DNA of 64,000 bases from Saccharibacillus soli (GCA_002189105.1 NIOB01000003.1:62001-126000), one strand, 5' to 3'; positions 8,846-18,340 are shown, counted from the first letter of the stretch. Notes: generated from the sequence alone by a model not told the origin. Translations and numbers: made by a program.

Positions 8846-8865
8846 ACAATTTTGCGAGGTGACGT

Positions 8866-10260
8866 ATGCCGATCAATTCCTTTGTCGATTATCCCATGTC
8901 CTGGCGGCCGGATCGCCGGGAACTCACGCGCCCCATCTATCTATCGCTTGCCCGGATGCTGGAGCGTGACATTACGGAAGGCTTTCTGGTGCCGGGAACC
9001 AAGCTTCCCCCGCAGCGGGAACTGGCGGACTTTCTCGACATTAACTTTACGACCGTCACACGCGCCTACAAGACCTGCGAGTTAAAAGGACTGCTGCATG
9101 CCGTAACGGGCAGCGGCACATTCGTTGCAGCTAATGCCGCGCGTTCGGTCATCATCTCAAGGGATCGGGTGCCAACGGAATGTATTGATTTTGGGCTGGT
9201 GGCTTCCTTCGAGCAGAGCAATTTTATGGTGGCCGAAGCGACCCGGCGTGTGGCGCTGCGCTCCGGTCTGGATCGCCTGCTGAACTATGATGATCCCGCC
9301 GGGATTCCCCAGCAGCGGGAAACGGCGATCCGCTGGATGCGAAAGCTTGGCATCACAGTGGAGAATCCCGATCAGGTGGCGGTGGTCTCCGGAGCGCAGA
9401 ACGCACTGGCCATCTCGCTGCTTGCGCTGTTTGAGCCGGGAAGCCGGATTGCGGTGGACGAATATACGTATTCCAACTTCATCGAGCTGGCGAAGTCGCT
9501 GCGAATCAAGCTGATTCCCGTACCGGGCGACCCGTTGGGGATGCTGCCCGATGAGCTGGATGCCTGCTGCCGAACCACGGAAATACAGGGCGTCTTCCTG
9601 ATGCCGTCCTGCTGCAATCCGACGGCGATCTTCATTCCGAATACACGCAGACGAGACTTGGCTGCCGTGATCGCGGCGCATGGGCTGATCGTCATCGAAG
9701 ACGACATTCATGCCGCCCTGCTGCTGGGCACCACTCCCGAAGATGGCATCCCGATCCGGGAACTGCTGCCGGAGCAGACACTCTACATTTGCAGCACAAC
9801 CAAGTCCATCTGCTCCGGGCTGCGGGTAGCCTTTATGGTATTTCCTGAAGCGGCAAGGGAGCGGATTCTGCGAGCCATCTACCATGTGAACGTCAAGACA
9901 TCTTCACTCGATGCCGAGATCATTGCCGAGACGATTGATTCCGGGCTGGCCTGGGAGATCGTGGCGTACAAAAAATCGCTGGCGAAATCCGCCAACGATT
10001 TGTTTGCCCACTATTTCCCGCAGCCGGATGATCCCGGCCATCCGCTCAGCTTCTTCCGCTGGCTTCCTCTGCCCAAGCCGGTTCACGCTTCGCGCTTCGA
10101 GAGCGACCTGCTTGCCCGGGGCGTGCGGGTGTTTCACTCCGACCGCTTTCTGGTCGGCGGCGGTTCGCCGGATCAGCATCTGCGAATCGCCTTGTCTTCG
10201 ACCGGTTCGCTGGAGGAACTGCAAACCGGGCTGGAGATTCTGCACAGCAGTCTGGCGTAA
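8866..10260 (+). CDS. MocR-type regulator: GntR helix-turn-helix fused to a PLP aminotransferase fold
   Basis: A 464-residue fusion regulator. Residues about 15-90 are a GntR winged helix (LPPQRELADFLDINFTTVTRAYK). Residues 110-464 are a fold-type I aminotransferase domain with the PLP lysine predicted at K313 in STTKSICSGLRV. Members of this family sense PLP or an amino acid and act as activators or repressors. It is divergent from azlC across a perfect inverted repeat, so it is likely to control the exporter and itself. GCGAGGTG precedes the ATG. Confidence 0.9.
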   Translation: MPINSFVDYPMSWRPDRRELTRPIYLSLARMLERDITEGFLVPGTKLPPQRELADFLDINFTTVTRAYKTCELKGLLHAVTGSGTFVAANAARSVIISRDRVPTECIDFGLVASFEQSNFMVAEATRRVALRSGLDRLLNYDDPAGIPQQRETAIRWMRKLGITVENPDQVAVVSGAQNALAISLLALFEPGSRIAVDEYTYSNFIELAKSLRIKLIPVPGDPLGMLPDELDACCRTTEIQGVFLMPSCCNPTAIFIPNTRRRDLAAVIAAHGLIVIEDDIHAALLLGTTPEDGIPIRELLPEQTLYICSTTKSICSGLRVAFMVFPEAARERILRAIYHVNVKTSSLDAEIIAETIDSGLAWEIVAYKKSLAKSANDLFAHYFPQPDDPGHPLSFFRWLPLPKPVHASRFESDLLARGVRVFHSDRFLVGGGSPDQHLRIALSSTGSLEELQTGLEILHSSLA

Positions 10261-10339
10261 AAGGCGACGCCAGGCTGCGAGCGGGTGGCTGCCGCAGCTG
10301 AAGCGGCACCCGGGTTCAAGCGGGCACCGCCCGGCGCGA

Positions 10340-11470
10340 TCAGCGGCGCGGATCGGCGAATGAGGCATGGCCGCTGCTGGGCGGCCCGCCGGATTCGCCG
10401 GGACGCTCCGCGTGCGGAGCGCGGTCTGCCTCCGCAGGCTGCGCGGCTGGCGGCTGCGGCGCTGCCGGATGAGCGGGCGGCGCTCCATGAGCCGCCAAGT
10501 CCCCGCGCCGAGGTTCAGCGAATGGGACTTGGGGAGCCGCTGCTTCGGGAGCGGCCTGACTCTGCCCACTCGCAGGCTTGGCGGGTGGAGTGGGCGCGGC
10601 GCCGCCGGGTACAAGGCTGCGGGCAAGGGTATCCAGCCGCCCGCTGTCCATGAACGGCGCGAGAGCCGTCAGACCTTTGAAGTCAGCGTTCTGCATCGCT
10701 CGATTAGCCAGTTCGCTGATCGTGTCCGATTCCAGGAACGGCGCCAGCGCCATCAGTTCCGCAGGCGGCAGCGAGCTGCCGTCTGTAGGCAGTGCCAGGG
10801 CGTTCAGATTCTCCCGGCTCATGAACGGGGCAAGTGTCATCAGTTCGGCAGGCGAGGCTCCATCGCTGCTCAGTCGGTTTACGACGGCATCCAGTCCTTC
10901 CTGGCTCATGAATGGCGCTATAGTGGTTATACTGGATACGCCGGAATCGGCATATCCTCGCAGCGCCAGTTCATCAATCACCGATGTCGGCAGGAATGGA
11001 GCCAGCGAAGCCAATTCAAACAGAGCGACACTTCCCGAAGCCTGCAAAGCGCACTCACCCAGCACTTCTTCGCTGATAAAGGGAGCCAGCGAGACCAGTT
11101 CACTCAAGCTTCCCGGCTGCACGGTTCGACTAAATACGGCATCGGCCTGCTTAGTCGGAAGCAGCGGAGCCAATTCCTGAAACTCTTCCACGGTCACTTC
11201 ACCAGGGGCAAACTTCTCTTCCACCGGCCCCTCCACAATCTTGCGCACCAGCTCCGAACCCCGGCCTCCATTTAAGATCTGGTCGATGCTGACGCCCAGG
11301 CTGTCCGCAAGCAGCGGAAGCTTGGAGATGTCCGGCATGGTTGTCCCTCGTTCCCAACTGCTCACTGCCTGATAACTGATGCCCATTCGATCAGCCAGTT
11401 CCATCTGCGTCATCCCGCTTTCCTTACGCATCCTTGCAAGGGTAAGACCAATCTTTGTCATGTCGAACAT
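10340..11470 (-). CDS. XRE-family regulator with seven LAPF repeats and a Pro/Ala-rich tail
   Basis: A 376-residue protein. Residues 5-65 form a clear XRE helix-turn-helix (TQMELADRMGISYQAVSSWE). Then come seven tandem units of 28-29 residues, each centred on (L/I)APF(M/L/I) or LAPLL, at residues 100, 128, 156, 184, 213, 242 and 270. Residues 285-376 are proline- and alanine-rich and probably disordered. The ATG at 11470 has GAAGGAG before it; an upstream in-frame extension lacks a ribosome site. The repeats look like a helical solenoid for ligand or protein binding. I do not know the function. The tail is GC-rich. Confidence 0.85.
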   Translation of the reverse strand: MFDMTKIGLTLARMRKESGMTQMELADRMGISYQAVSSWERGTTMPDISKLPLLADSLGVSIDQILNGGRGSELVRKIVEGPVEEKFAPGEVTVEEFQELAPLLPTKQADAVFSRTVQPGSLSELVSLAPFISEEVLGECALQASGSVALFELASLAPFLPTSVIDELALRGYADSGVSSITTIAPFMSQEGLDAVVNRLSSDGASPAELMTLAPFMSRENLNALALPTDGSSLPPAELMALAPFLESDTISELANRAMQNADFKGLTALAPFMDSGRLDTLARSLVPGGAAPTPPAKPASGQSQAAPEAAAPQVPFAEPRRGDLAAHGAPPAHPAAPQPPAAQPAEADRAPHAERPGESGGPPSSGHASFADPRR

Positions 11471-11791
11471 GCCCTTCACTCCTTCGGTTGGAATGACTGT
11501 AGTGTAGACTGAGGCGTCTTTTTTGTATATCAACGGGTACTTGAGTTCAGGATAACCGTCTGCTCCAGGCAACTCAAGCTGCGCTTGAAGCTGCACAAAA
11601 AGCGCGAAACAACGGGGTTTCCAGGCTGCTGTCTGCCTTCCCGTCGATTCACGCTTCATCATGATCCGTTCCATTATGGACAATCCAGCAGCGGCACAAA
11701 GCCCGCTTTCCGCTTATCCATCGATCTCTTATCCATCTACCTCTTCCATCTTCGTATCTATGCTTGTATCTATCGTTTCATCTCATGAATT
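11471..11791. other. Intergenic region with inverted repeats, no gene seen
   Basis: No coding frame is convincing. CTTGAGTT (11540-11547) pairs exactly with AACTCAAG (11571-11578), and a second small palindrome, TCAAGC-TGC-GCTTGA (11574-11588), overlaps it. These may be operator sites of the XRE gene. The part 11715-11805 is a low-complexity run of TATC/ATCT words. Confidence 0.5.
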
Positions 11792-13861
11792 TTATCTCAT
11801 GCTCAGTTCCTTCTTCACTACCGTTCGGCGAATGAGATCGGCGAACGCCTGCGAGCCGGTAGGCGTCAGGTGAACACCATCTTCGGCGAAATAATCGTCA
11901 TGGCCTGCACTTGCGCCGTGCCAGTCGATCAGCGATACATTATCATATTCGCCCGCCGCTTTGTTCAGCGCCCGATTGACGCTTCGTTCCCAGGAACGCG
12001 GCACTCGTACAGTCACCAGATACACCTGTTCTTTGCCTTGAAGCGCGTCCAGCACGTCCGTAAGATTCTTGGAATTAAAGGAGCCGTTGGTTCCCAGCTC
12101 AATGACGACCCGACCACCCAGCTGACCCTGCGCACGAATACCCGCGAGCAGATCCGGTGCTTCCCACATCTGGCGTCCGATCTTGCCGCTCACATATACA
12201 TTGGAAATTCCCTGCTCCAGATAAGGCTTGGCATCGAGAATGACGGAATCTCCAATCACCGTGTACTTCACTGTACCGGATGCTGGCGGAATCGACTCTG
12301 AGCTTGCCTCGGGCGAGTCGCTGGATGGCACCGTCGATGGTTGCGTCTGCTCCGCCTGCGGCTGATCCTTGCCTTGTGAGCTTGGCGCCCCTCCCACTGA
12401 AGGAGGATCTGAAGGAACCGTTTGTCTTCCTACGCCGGACGAATAACTTAGCTTGTTGGGCACAGTTGGACGCGGCTGCGTTTCCAGCGTGACTTCTTGG
12501 CGCGGCGAAGACGCAGCCGTCGGCTTCGATACCACCGATTCATTCGGCGCTGTCGAAGCCGTCATCGCAGATGGCGTGTCCGTCAGACGGAACACGGCAA
12601 ATCCAATGAACGCAGCACCTACCAGCAGCGCAGTACGAAGCGCAATCACTTGCTCTGGGCGGCGATGGCCACTCCAGATCGAACGGAAGAAAGCCCGGAA
12701 GCCGTGCAGACGGATCGGATCTTCAATATATTTGAGCGACAAGGCGGCCAGTACAAAGGTTGCGCTCACTTGCAGACCAATCCGCAGCCAATCGACTCCA
12801 TCCGTATCCACGCTTGGCGTAGTCAAGGCGATGATCGGATAATGCCAGAGATACAGTCCGTAGGAATGACGACCGATCCAGCGGAGCGGCGCCACGCCAA
12901 ACAGACGAGACAACAGCGAAGCCGGATGCGCCAGCACGCCAATCAGCAGCACTGCGGCAGCGGATTGCAGCGCCATTCCGCCATCATACAGCGAAGAGTC
13001 ATACTCGCTCCCCGTCAGCATCTCATGAGCCAGGAACACCAGCGCGATGACGCCGACCAGATCAAGCAGAACACGAACTCCACCGTGAATCTTGGACGAT
13101 AGGCTTTGACTCGGCCAGACTACGGCCAACGCCGCTCCGGCAAGCAGAGCGAAAGCACGCGTGTCCGTTCCGTAATAGACACGGCTGGGATCGACATCCG
13201 GGTTATACAGAATCGCCATCGCAGCCGCGGACACCACAGCCATCGTCAGAATATAGACGACCAGCAGCCTTCTGCGTTTGAGCAGCGCGATCAGACCCAG
13301 CAGCAGAAGCGGCCAGACGATATAGAACTGTTCTTCCACAGCCAACGACCAGAAATGTCCGAATGGAGACGGAGGGCCGAAGCTCTCAAAATAAGACACA
13401 TGCCGGAAAATGTACCACCAATTGCTTATGTATAGCGTACCTGCGAGGATGTCCCCGCGTAGACTTGTGAGACGCGCCGGATCGACGAACAGCAGTCCGA
13501 TCATGACGGTCGCCATCACGGTAAACATTCCCGGAAGCAGCCGCCGGGCGCGGCGTATGTAGAAATCGGCGAAGCGAATGGAACCTTGTTCCTGCCGCTG
13601 CGACAACAAAATATCCGTAATCAGATAACCAGACAAGACGAAAAACAATCCTACGCCGAACAGTCCCCCAGGGAGAATGTCCAGGTTCAAGTGATACACG
13701 ATCACGGCCAATACGGCAGCGGCGCGAAGGCCGTCCAGTCCGTTCATGTGCCGTCTTTTGCCGGATAAACCGGCGCTTCCTGCCGCCTGAGCAACGCTGT
13801 TGGAGCCCGTTGGTCGGGGTCGTACAGAAATGCGGGGTACATCCATGATTTTTTTAGGCAT
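11792..13861 (-). CDS. OatA-like O-acetyltransferase (Acyltransferase_3 plus SGNH)
   Basis: A 689-residue membrane protein. Residues about 45-390 are an Acyltransferase_3 domain of ten or eleven helices, starting LDGLRAAAVLAVIVYHLN with its catalytic-type histidine. A Ser/Pro/Gln-rich linker follows. The C-terminal extracellular SGNH domain has GDSV, ELGTNGSF and DGVHLTPTG, giving the Ser, Asn and Asp/His residues. Such proteins O-acetylate peptidoglycan or other surface glycans. The ATG at 13861 has AAAGGTG eight bases upstream. The exact acceptor is inference. Confidence 0.9.
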   Translation of the reverse strand: MPKKIMDVPRISVRPRPTGSNSVAQAAGSAGLSGKRRHMNGLDGLRAAAVLAVIVYHLNLDILPGGLFGVGLFFVLSGYLITDILLSQRQEQGSIRFADFYIRRARRLLPGMFTVMATVMIGLLFVDPARLTSLRGDILAGTLYISNWWYIFRHVSYFESFGPPSPFGHFWSLAVEEQFYIVWPLLLLGLIALLKRRRLLVVYILTMAVVSAAAMAILYNPDVDPSRVYYGTDTRAFALLAGAALAVVWPSQSLSSKIHGGVRVLLDLVGVIALVFLAHEMLTGSEYDSSLYDGGMALQSAAAVLLIGVLAHPASLLSRLFGVAPLRWIGRHSYGLYLWHYPIIALTTPSVDTDGVDWLRIGLQVSATFVLAALSLKYIEDPIRLHGFRAFFRSIWSGHRRPEQVIALRTALLVGAAFIGFAVFRLTDTPSAMTASTAPNESVVSKPTAASSPRQEVTLETQPRPTVPNKLSYSSGVGRQTVPSDPPSVGGAPSSQGKDQPQAEQTQPSTVPSSDSPEASSESIPPASGTVKYTVIGDSVILDAKPYLEQGISNVYVSGKIGRQMWEAPDLLAGIRAQGQLGGRVVIELGTNGSFNSKNLTDVLDALQGKEQVYLVTVRVPRSWERSVNRALNKAAGEYDNVSLIDWHGASAGHDDYFAEDGVHLTPTGSQAFADLIRRTVVKKELSMR

Positions 13862-14084
13862 TGCTGCTGCACCTTTCATGCTGAATTGCGATTACCGTTA
13901 GCATTATACGTGAATCGAGAACCTAATTAGCTCATCAATCGTTACAAAACGGAGGGGAAAATGTCATTTTCACCATCGCTATTTTTACCCTATGGGCAAA
14001 AACAGTATCTTCTATTGTACGCTTTCGCTCTCTTCGACTCAAGGTTGGATGAAATTCCGCCTGGGCAGCAGCCTACAAACGGCG

Positions 14085-14774
14085 TCATGGCGCTGAATCT
14101 GCCACAAGCGAGCCCGGCGGGAATTGACCATGCTGGAGCTGACGCAGCGTATATCCAAAATCCATCTGCAAATGGGGATAATCCGGGAAATTGCTCCAAT
14201 CCCCTCCCCAGTCAAAGCCCAGCGCCTTGGCGAGATCCACAACCTCCATCCAATCGGAACGCCCGCTTTGATTGCCGTCCTTTTCCATATCCCAGATCAC
14301 TTTCGAGCCATCCCGCAGGGCAAAATCAATCGCCAGTCCATAATTGTGATACGATTGTCCCCCGCGTGCCTGGGTTACGATATTGCCCTTCTCTGATCGT
14401 CCCTGCCGATACAACCGATCCTGTTCCTCGCTGCTGCGAAAGTCTGACGTAATCGCCACTTCGATTCCCCGCTCTGCCGCCTGCTGCACCAGTTGATCTG
14501 CGGCTATCTGAACATCGGGGTGCAGCGCGATAATCCGTTGATCGCTTCTTGGCGAATCCGCGACAAAACCATAGAACGCCAACACTTTCCATGCCGCGAT
14601 GCCCATAGCTAACAGCAGCGCTGTGGAAAACAGAAGCTTCGCGCCCTTATTTTTTTTACGCATCGGTCTGCGCGGGTTTGTTGGAGGCTTTGTTGAAGAT
14701 TTTTTTGGAGATGAAGATTGGGGTTGAGGTGTAGATTGCAGCTGTCGGTTGGATGGTAATTTGAACCGATTCAT
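14085..14774 (-). CDS. Membrane-anchored M15 L,D-endopeptidase/carboxypeptidase (CwlK/VanY type)
   Basis: A 229-residue cell-wall peptidase. A basic Ser/Pro-rich cytoplasmic tail (residues 1-45) leads to one membrane helix (about 49-70). The extracellular domain has SDFRSSEEQDRLYRQGRSEK, SYHNYGLAIDF and PHLQMDFG, which carry the M15 zinc ligands. The arrangement is closest to L-alanyl-D-glutamate peptidases such as CwlK. The ATG at 14774 has AAGGAGG upstream and is preferred over an ATG at 14810. It is in the same orientation as the OatA-like gene. Confidence 0.85.
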   Translation of the reverse strand: MNRFKLPSNRQLQSTPQPQSSSPKKSSTKPPTNPRRPMRKKNKGAKLLFSTALLLAMGIAAWKVLAFYGFVADSPRSDQRIIALHPDVQIAADQLVQQAAERGIEVAITSDFRSSEEQDRLYRQGRSEKGNIVTQARGGQSYHNYGLAIDFALRDGSKVIWDMEKDGNQSGRSDWMEVVDLAKALGFDWGGDWSNFPDYPHLQMDFGYTLRQLQHGQFPPGSLVADSAP

Positions 14775-14813
14775 TCGCATCCTCCTTCTGTTTAGGGTCG
14801 ATCCGTCCAATCA

Positions 14814-14862
14814 TCAAAACGCCCTTCCAACCCCCGCATACCGCAGGTGCCGGAAAGGCGTT
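14814..14862 (-). terminator. Weak terminator after the TraB/GumN gene
   Basis: The arms AACGCC-TTCC and GGAA-GGCGTT form an imperfect stem. On the minus strand they are followed by TTTTGATGAT, so the T-tract is short. Confidence 0.5.
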
Positions 14863-14880
14863 CTGATCGCAATTCCATTC

Positions 14881-16098
14881 TTATTTACGCTCGACTTTGT
14901 ATCCTCTGTCCTCAAGCAGTTTGAGCACGCCATCTTTCCCCAGATAATGGGCGGCGCCCACGACGATGAAATACTCCTGGGCTTTACCACTTTTCAGATA
15001 ACCCTCGATCTTGTTGGCCATCCCTACGTTCCGATCCACGATCAGGGCTTTGTAATATTCAGGGTCCTGCGCGATGTCCTGGGTCATGGCCAGCAGTGCC
15101 TTCTCGTCTCCACTTTTCCACATCTTCGCCATATCGTCTGTTCCTTCCGCAATCGTATCGAAGTTCTCAATAGCTCCCTTCAGATTGCGTTCTTGCAGGT
15201 CATCCGACAATCCGTTGAACATGCTGAGTTGCGAATCGTACGATTCCAGTTCCAGAATAGGCAGCTTGCGCTGAATGGCCTGCTGAATGAAGTACAGGTC
15301 GATGCCTTCATCGGTCTCATAACCGGCATCTCCCGATTTCAGGGTGCCCAGCGTTGTCTCTACTACCCAAGGCTTCAACTTATCAAAAGCATTGGCTTTG
15401 ATTCCGTTGGCTTCAAGCAGTTTGCCCAGTTCCTTGTATGTCTCCGCAGAAACATGATCCTTGAGCGTTGTGCCATCCTGATAAGTGCCAAGCTCCATGA
15501 CTTTCTTCTCCTGAGCTTCGCTCTCTTCCTTGCCGATATTGATCTCCACACCCAGATAATCCGCTTCGGCAAAAGCTTTCTCAAACTCCGAACGCAGCGG
15601 ATAGAAACTGTCGTCTGCGATGTGCATGGAACCGACCAGATAGACAGTTGTCGGTCCGTTCTTCACTTCCCACATAAAACCACGCGCGGCTTCGCCTGTC
15701 TTGGTGGACACCAGCACAACCGTGCGGGTGGCTTTGTCCCAATGGACATCGTAGCCTACCGCCTGAGCCATCGAGCGCACCGGAACGAAGGACACACCGC
15801 CGATCAGAGTCGCTTTATCTTTTAACGTCACCGTCTTGCCATTGCGTGTGATTCGCACGGTTCCATTCTGTACATCCTGAAGCTTGGCGCCCAGCGCCTC
15901 GGCAGTCAGTCTGACCGGAACCATCATCGTCCCTTTGCGCGCGAGAACCTCGCCATAAGCATAATCAACCGGTTTACCATTGACCGTAAGCTTCGCACCT
16001 GGAGCCTCTGTTGGCTGTGCGGCGAAGGTCGGGACGGAGTAAGCCACCAGACTGGCGGCAGCCGTCAGAGATAACAGCATCTTCTTCCAGGATCTCAT
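14881..16098 (-). CDS. Secreted TraB/GumN-family protein with copper-amine-oxidase-like stalk domain
   Basis: A 405-residue exported protein. A signal peptide (residues 1-26, cut near TFAAQ) is followed by a copper amine oxidase N-terminal-like domain (about 35-130; MVPVRLTAEALG and SFVPVRSMAQAVGY), common in surface proteins of this family of bacteria. The TraB/GumN domain begins with TTVYLVGSMHIAD and ends with IVVGAAHYLGKDG, the two His-bearing motifs of this Tiki-like metalloprotease-related fold. The start is ATG 16098, with AAGGAG ten bases before it; the codon before is TTG. Substrate unknown. Confidence 0.88.
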   Translation of the reverse strand: MRSWKKMLLSLTAAASLVAYSVPTFAAQPTEAPGAKLTVNGKPVDYAYGEVLARKGTMMVPVRLTAEALGAKLQDVQNGTVRITRNGKTVTLKDKATLIGGVSFVPVRSMAQAVGYDVHWDKATRTVVLVSTKTGEAARGFMWEVKNGPTTVYLVGSMHIADDSFYPLRSEFEKAFAEADYLGVEINIGKEESEAQEKKVMELGTYQDGTTLKDHVSAETYKELGKLLEANGIKANAFDKLKPWVVETTLGTLKSGDAGYETDEGIDLYFIQQAIQRKLPILELESYDSQLSMFNGLSDDLQERNLKGAIENFDTIAEGTDDMAKMWKSGDEKALLAMTQDIAQDPEYYKALIVDRNVGMANKIEGYLKSGKAQEYFIVVGAAHYLGKDGVLKLLEDRGYKVERK

Positions 16099-16225
16099 CA
16101 ATAGAATTCTCCTTATATCAGGTAGATTTGGGGTTCCTAATTATTGTACCCGCTTTTGGACTTCTACCCAACTTTTGCGAAAGGGCGAGAAAGGGCTTAG
16201 AGTGAAATCCAGCGACGTCTACATC

Positions 16226-16254
16226 TTGAGCTGCGCCGCTCAGATTGATATAAT
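16226..16254 (+). promoter_or_regulatory. Promoter of the adenine deaminase transcript
   Basis: -35 TTGAGC (16226-16231), a 17-bp spacer and -10 TATAAT (16249-16254). It lies about 35 bases before the riboswitch aptamer, as expected. Confidence 0.75.
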
Positions 16255-16287
16255 GGCTCCTAATCGATCACCCGCCAACTGCATAGC

Positions 16288-16350
16288 CATGTATAACTCC
16301 GTAGATACGGTATGGAGGTCTCTACCGGGAACCGTAAAATCCCGATTACA
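16288..16350 (+). ncRNA. Purine riboswitch aptamer, adenine type
   Basis: The three-way junction is fully readable. J1/2 is TATAA. P2 is CTCCGTA/TATGGAG with loop GATACGG. J2/3 is GTCTCTACC. P3 is CGGGA/TCCCG with loop ACCGTAAAA. The junction J3/1 reads GATTAC. The base that pairs with the ligand (position 74 of the family) is therefore U, which selects adenine rather than guanine. The L2 GG and L3 CC needed for the loop-loop contact are present. It precedes an adenine deaminase gene, which agrees with the ligand. Confidence 0.93.
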
Positions 16351-16434
16351 AACAAATGAACGCCGCTCTGTGTGGATTGGGCGTGTTGAAGAATGGATTG
16401 GAACCATTCGCATTTGCTTTGTAGTCGGGATTTT
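16336..16434 (+). terminator. Riboswitch-controlled terminator overlapping the aptamer
   Basis: The 5' arm (16336-16358) begins inside aptamer loop L3 and includes the 3' strands of P3 and P1. It pairs with 16411-16434 (CATTTGCTTTGTAGTCGGGA and following T) over more than 20 bp. The run of T after the stem makes it an intrinsic terminator. Because aptamer and terminator share bases, adenine binding should block the terminator and switch the gene on. Confidence 0.85.
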
Positions 16435-16476
16435 TGGCGTGAACCGGATATTCCCATTAAAAAAGGAGCCAAGCTC

Positions 16477-18276
16477 ATGTCCATGAACTCTTCAACTCTG
16501 AGCCGTAGAATCGCTGCCGCGGGCAAGCACATCCCAGCGGATCTCGTCATTCAAAACGGCCGCATCCTCAACGTCTTCACCGGAAACTGGATGACCGGAG
16601 ACATCGCCATCACCGACGGCATGATCGTCGGTATCGGCACCTATGAAGGCCATCAACAGCTGGATGCTGCCGGTCGGATCATCGTTCCGGGATTCATCGA
16701 CGGACATGTCCATATTGAGAGCACCATGCTGCTGCCTTCGGAATTTGCCAAAGTCTCTCTTCAGCATGGCGTCACCACCGTGGTCACCGATCCTCATGAG
16801 ATCGCCAATGTTGCCGGGGAAGACGGGATTCGTTATCTGCTGCAAGATGCGGAGCAGGTGCCGCTCGATCTGTTTGTGATGCTGCCTTCCTGCGTACCCG
16901 CTACCCCAACTGAGCATAATGGAGCGAACCTGACCGCCGACAAACTGTCTACCTTTCTGTCCGACCCCCGGGTGTTGGGCCTCGCTGAAGTGATGGACTT
17001 TCCTTCCGTGGCAAACGGAAGCCCCGACATGCTCGCCAAGCTTGACGCCGTTCGTGCGGTTGGCGGACATATCGACGGGCACGCCGCAGGCATCGGACGC
17101 GAAGACCTGAATATCTACCGGGCTGCGGACATTCGCACCGATCATGAAGCAGTCAATGTGCAGGAGGCCATCGACCGGCTGGAACTGGGCCTGTACCTTA
17201 TGGTTCGTGAAGGCACAGTCGCCAAGGATCTCAAGGCGCTGCTGCCCGCGATCACCGAACGCAATTCTCGCCGCTGTCTGTTTGTCACCGATGATGTGCT
17301 GCTGGACGATCTCATCGAACACGGCAGCATCGACCATGCCGTTCGACTGGCTCTCGCTGAGGGGCTGGACCCCGTCATCGCGGTGCAGATGGCCACGCTG
17401 AATGCCGCCGAGTGCTTCGGACTGCGCCAGCTCGGCGCCGTCGCTCCCGGCTATCAGGCCGACCTGCTGCTGCTTGATGATTTGAACGACGTGTCGATTC
17501 ATCAGGTCTACAAAAAAGGCGAGTGCGTCTTCGACTCAAGCGGCGAATCTACGCTCATTTCAGGCGGCCATCCAACAGAGGCAGAAACGGCGCGTAACGT
17601 TCATTCCCAAGCTTCTTCTCATGTGGGCGAATCCTCCATCTCCTTGCCCAATCTGAACGCCAAACCGGTTACTGCGGCGGACATCGCCATTGCGGTTCAC
17701 GGAGACTCCCGCGAATGTCATATCATCGAAGTCGTTCCCGGCAGTCTGATTACCGGGCGCAGCGTAGATACCGTTGACACCCAAGATGGCTGCTTCGCCC
17801 CCTCGATTGAACGCGATCTGCTCAAGATGGTCGTGGTCGAGCGGCACCGGGCAACCGGCTGCGTTGGTGCAGCCATCGTTCGCGGCTTTGGTCTCAAGCG
17901 CGGCGCAATCGCCACAACCGTCGCCCATGATTCTCATAACATCGTGGCGGTTGGGGCGTCTGACCGCGATATTCTGGCCGCTATTGACCAAGTCAGCCGT
18001 CTGAATGGCGGCCTGGTCGTGATCGAAGATGGCGAATTAATCGCCTCACTGCCGCTTCCTGTAGCTGGCCTGATGTCGGATCGCGGCTACGAGGAGGTCT
18101 ACGCCTCGCTCCTTGAGCTGAACCAGAAGCTTCTCCGGCTTGGCGCATCCGAGGAATTCAATCTGTTCTTGATGCTGTCATTCCTGACATTGACAGTCAT
18201 TCCCGAACTCAAACTGACCGATCAGGGATTATTCGAGTTCTCTTCCGGCTCCTATATCCCGGTTTCACTGTCCTAG
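16477..18276 (+). CDS. ade: Adenine deaminase
   Basis: A 599-residue amidohydrolase that converts adenine to hypoxanthine and ammonia in purine salvage. GFIDGHVHIESTM carries the first metal histidines, and VVTDPHEIANV follows. The later motifs DGHAAG and FVTDDVLLDDL are typical of the family, as is a C-terminal domain with VAHDSHNIVAVG. The length matches the Bacillus enzyme (about 580). The ATG at 16477 has AAGGAG upstream; a second ATG lies two codons later. It is expressed from a transcript with an adenine riboswitch and ends in its own terminator. Confidence 0.95.
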   Translation: MSMNSSTLSRRIAAAGKHIPADLVIQNGRILNVFTGNWMTGDIAITDGMIVGIGTYEGHQQLDAAGRIIVPGFIDGHVHIESTMLLPSEFAKVSLQHGVTTVVTDPHEIANVAGEDGIRYLLQDAEQVPLDLFVMLPSCVPATPTEHNGANLTADKLSTFLSDPRVLGLAEVMDFPSVANGSPDMLAKLDAVRAVGGHIDGHAAGIGREDLNIYRAADIRTDHEAVNVQEAIDRLELGLYLMVREGTVAKDLKALLPAITERNSRRCLFVTDDVLLDDLIEHGSIDHAVRLALAEGLDPVIAVQMATLNAAECFGLRQLGAVAPGYQADLLLLDDLNDVSIHQVYKKGECVFDSSGESTLISGGHPTEAETARNVHSQASSHVGESSISLPNLNAKPVTAADIAIAVHGDSRECHIIEVVPGSLITGRSVDTVDTQDGCFAPSIERDLLKMVVVERHRATGCVGAAIVRGFGLKRGAIATTVAHDSHNIVAVGASDRDILAAIDQVSRLNGGLVVIEDGELIASLPLPVAGLMSDRGYEEVYASLLELNQKLLRLGASEEFNLFLMLSFLTLTVIPELKLTDQGLFEFSSGSYIPVSLS

Positions 18277-18293
18277 ACATCCCTTTCCAACCT

Positions 18294-18340
18294 AGCTCCG
18301 GCTGCGATGGGTCTTCGATCTATCACAGTCGGAGCTTTTT
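18294..18340 (+). terminator. Terminator of ade
   Basis: Stem AGCTCCG-CTG.GAT with ATC-CAG.CGGAGCT and five T on the plus strand, 18 bases after the stop. Confidence 0.85.

Noticed and set aside
16181-16476. Start of the adenine deaminase at the ATG at 16393
   Set aside because: That ATG lies inside the riboswitch expression platform; ATG 16477 has AAGGAG.
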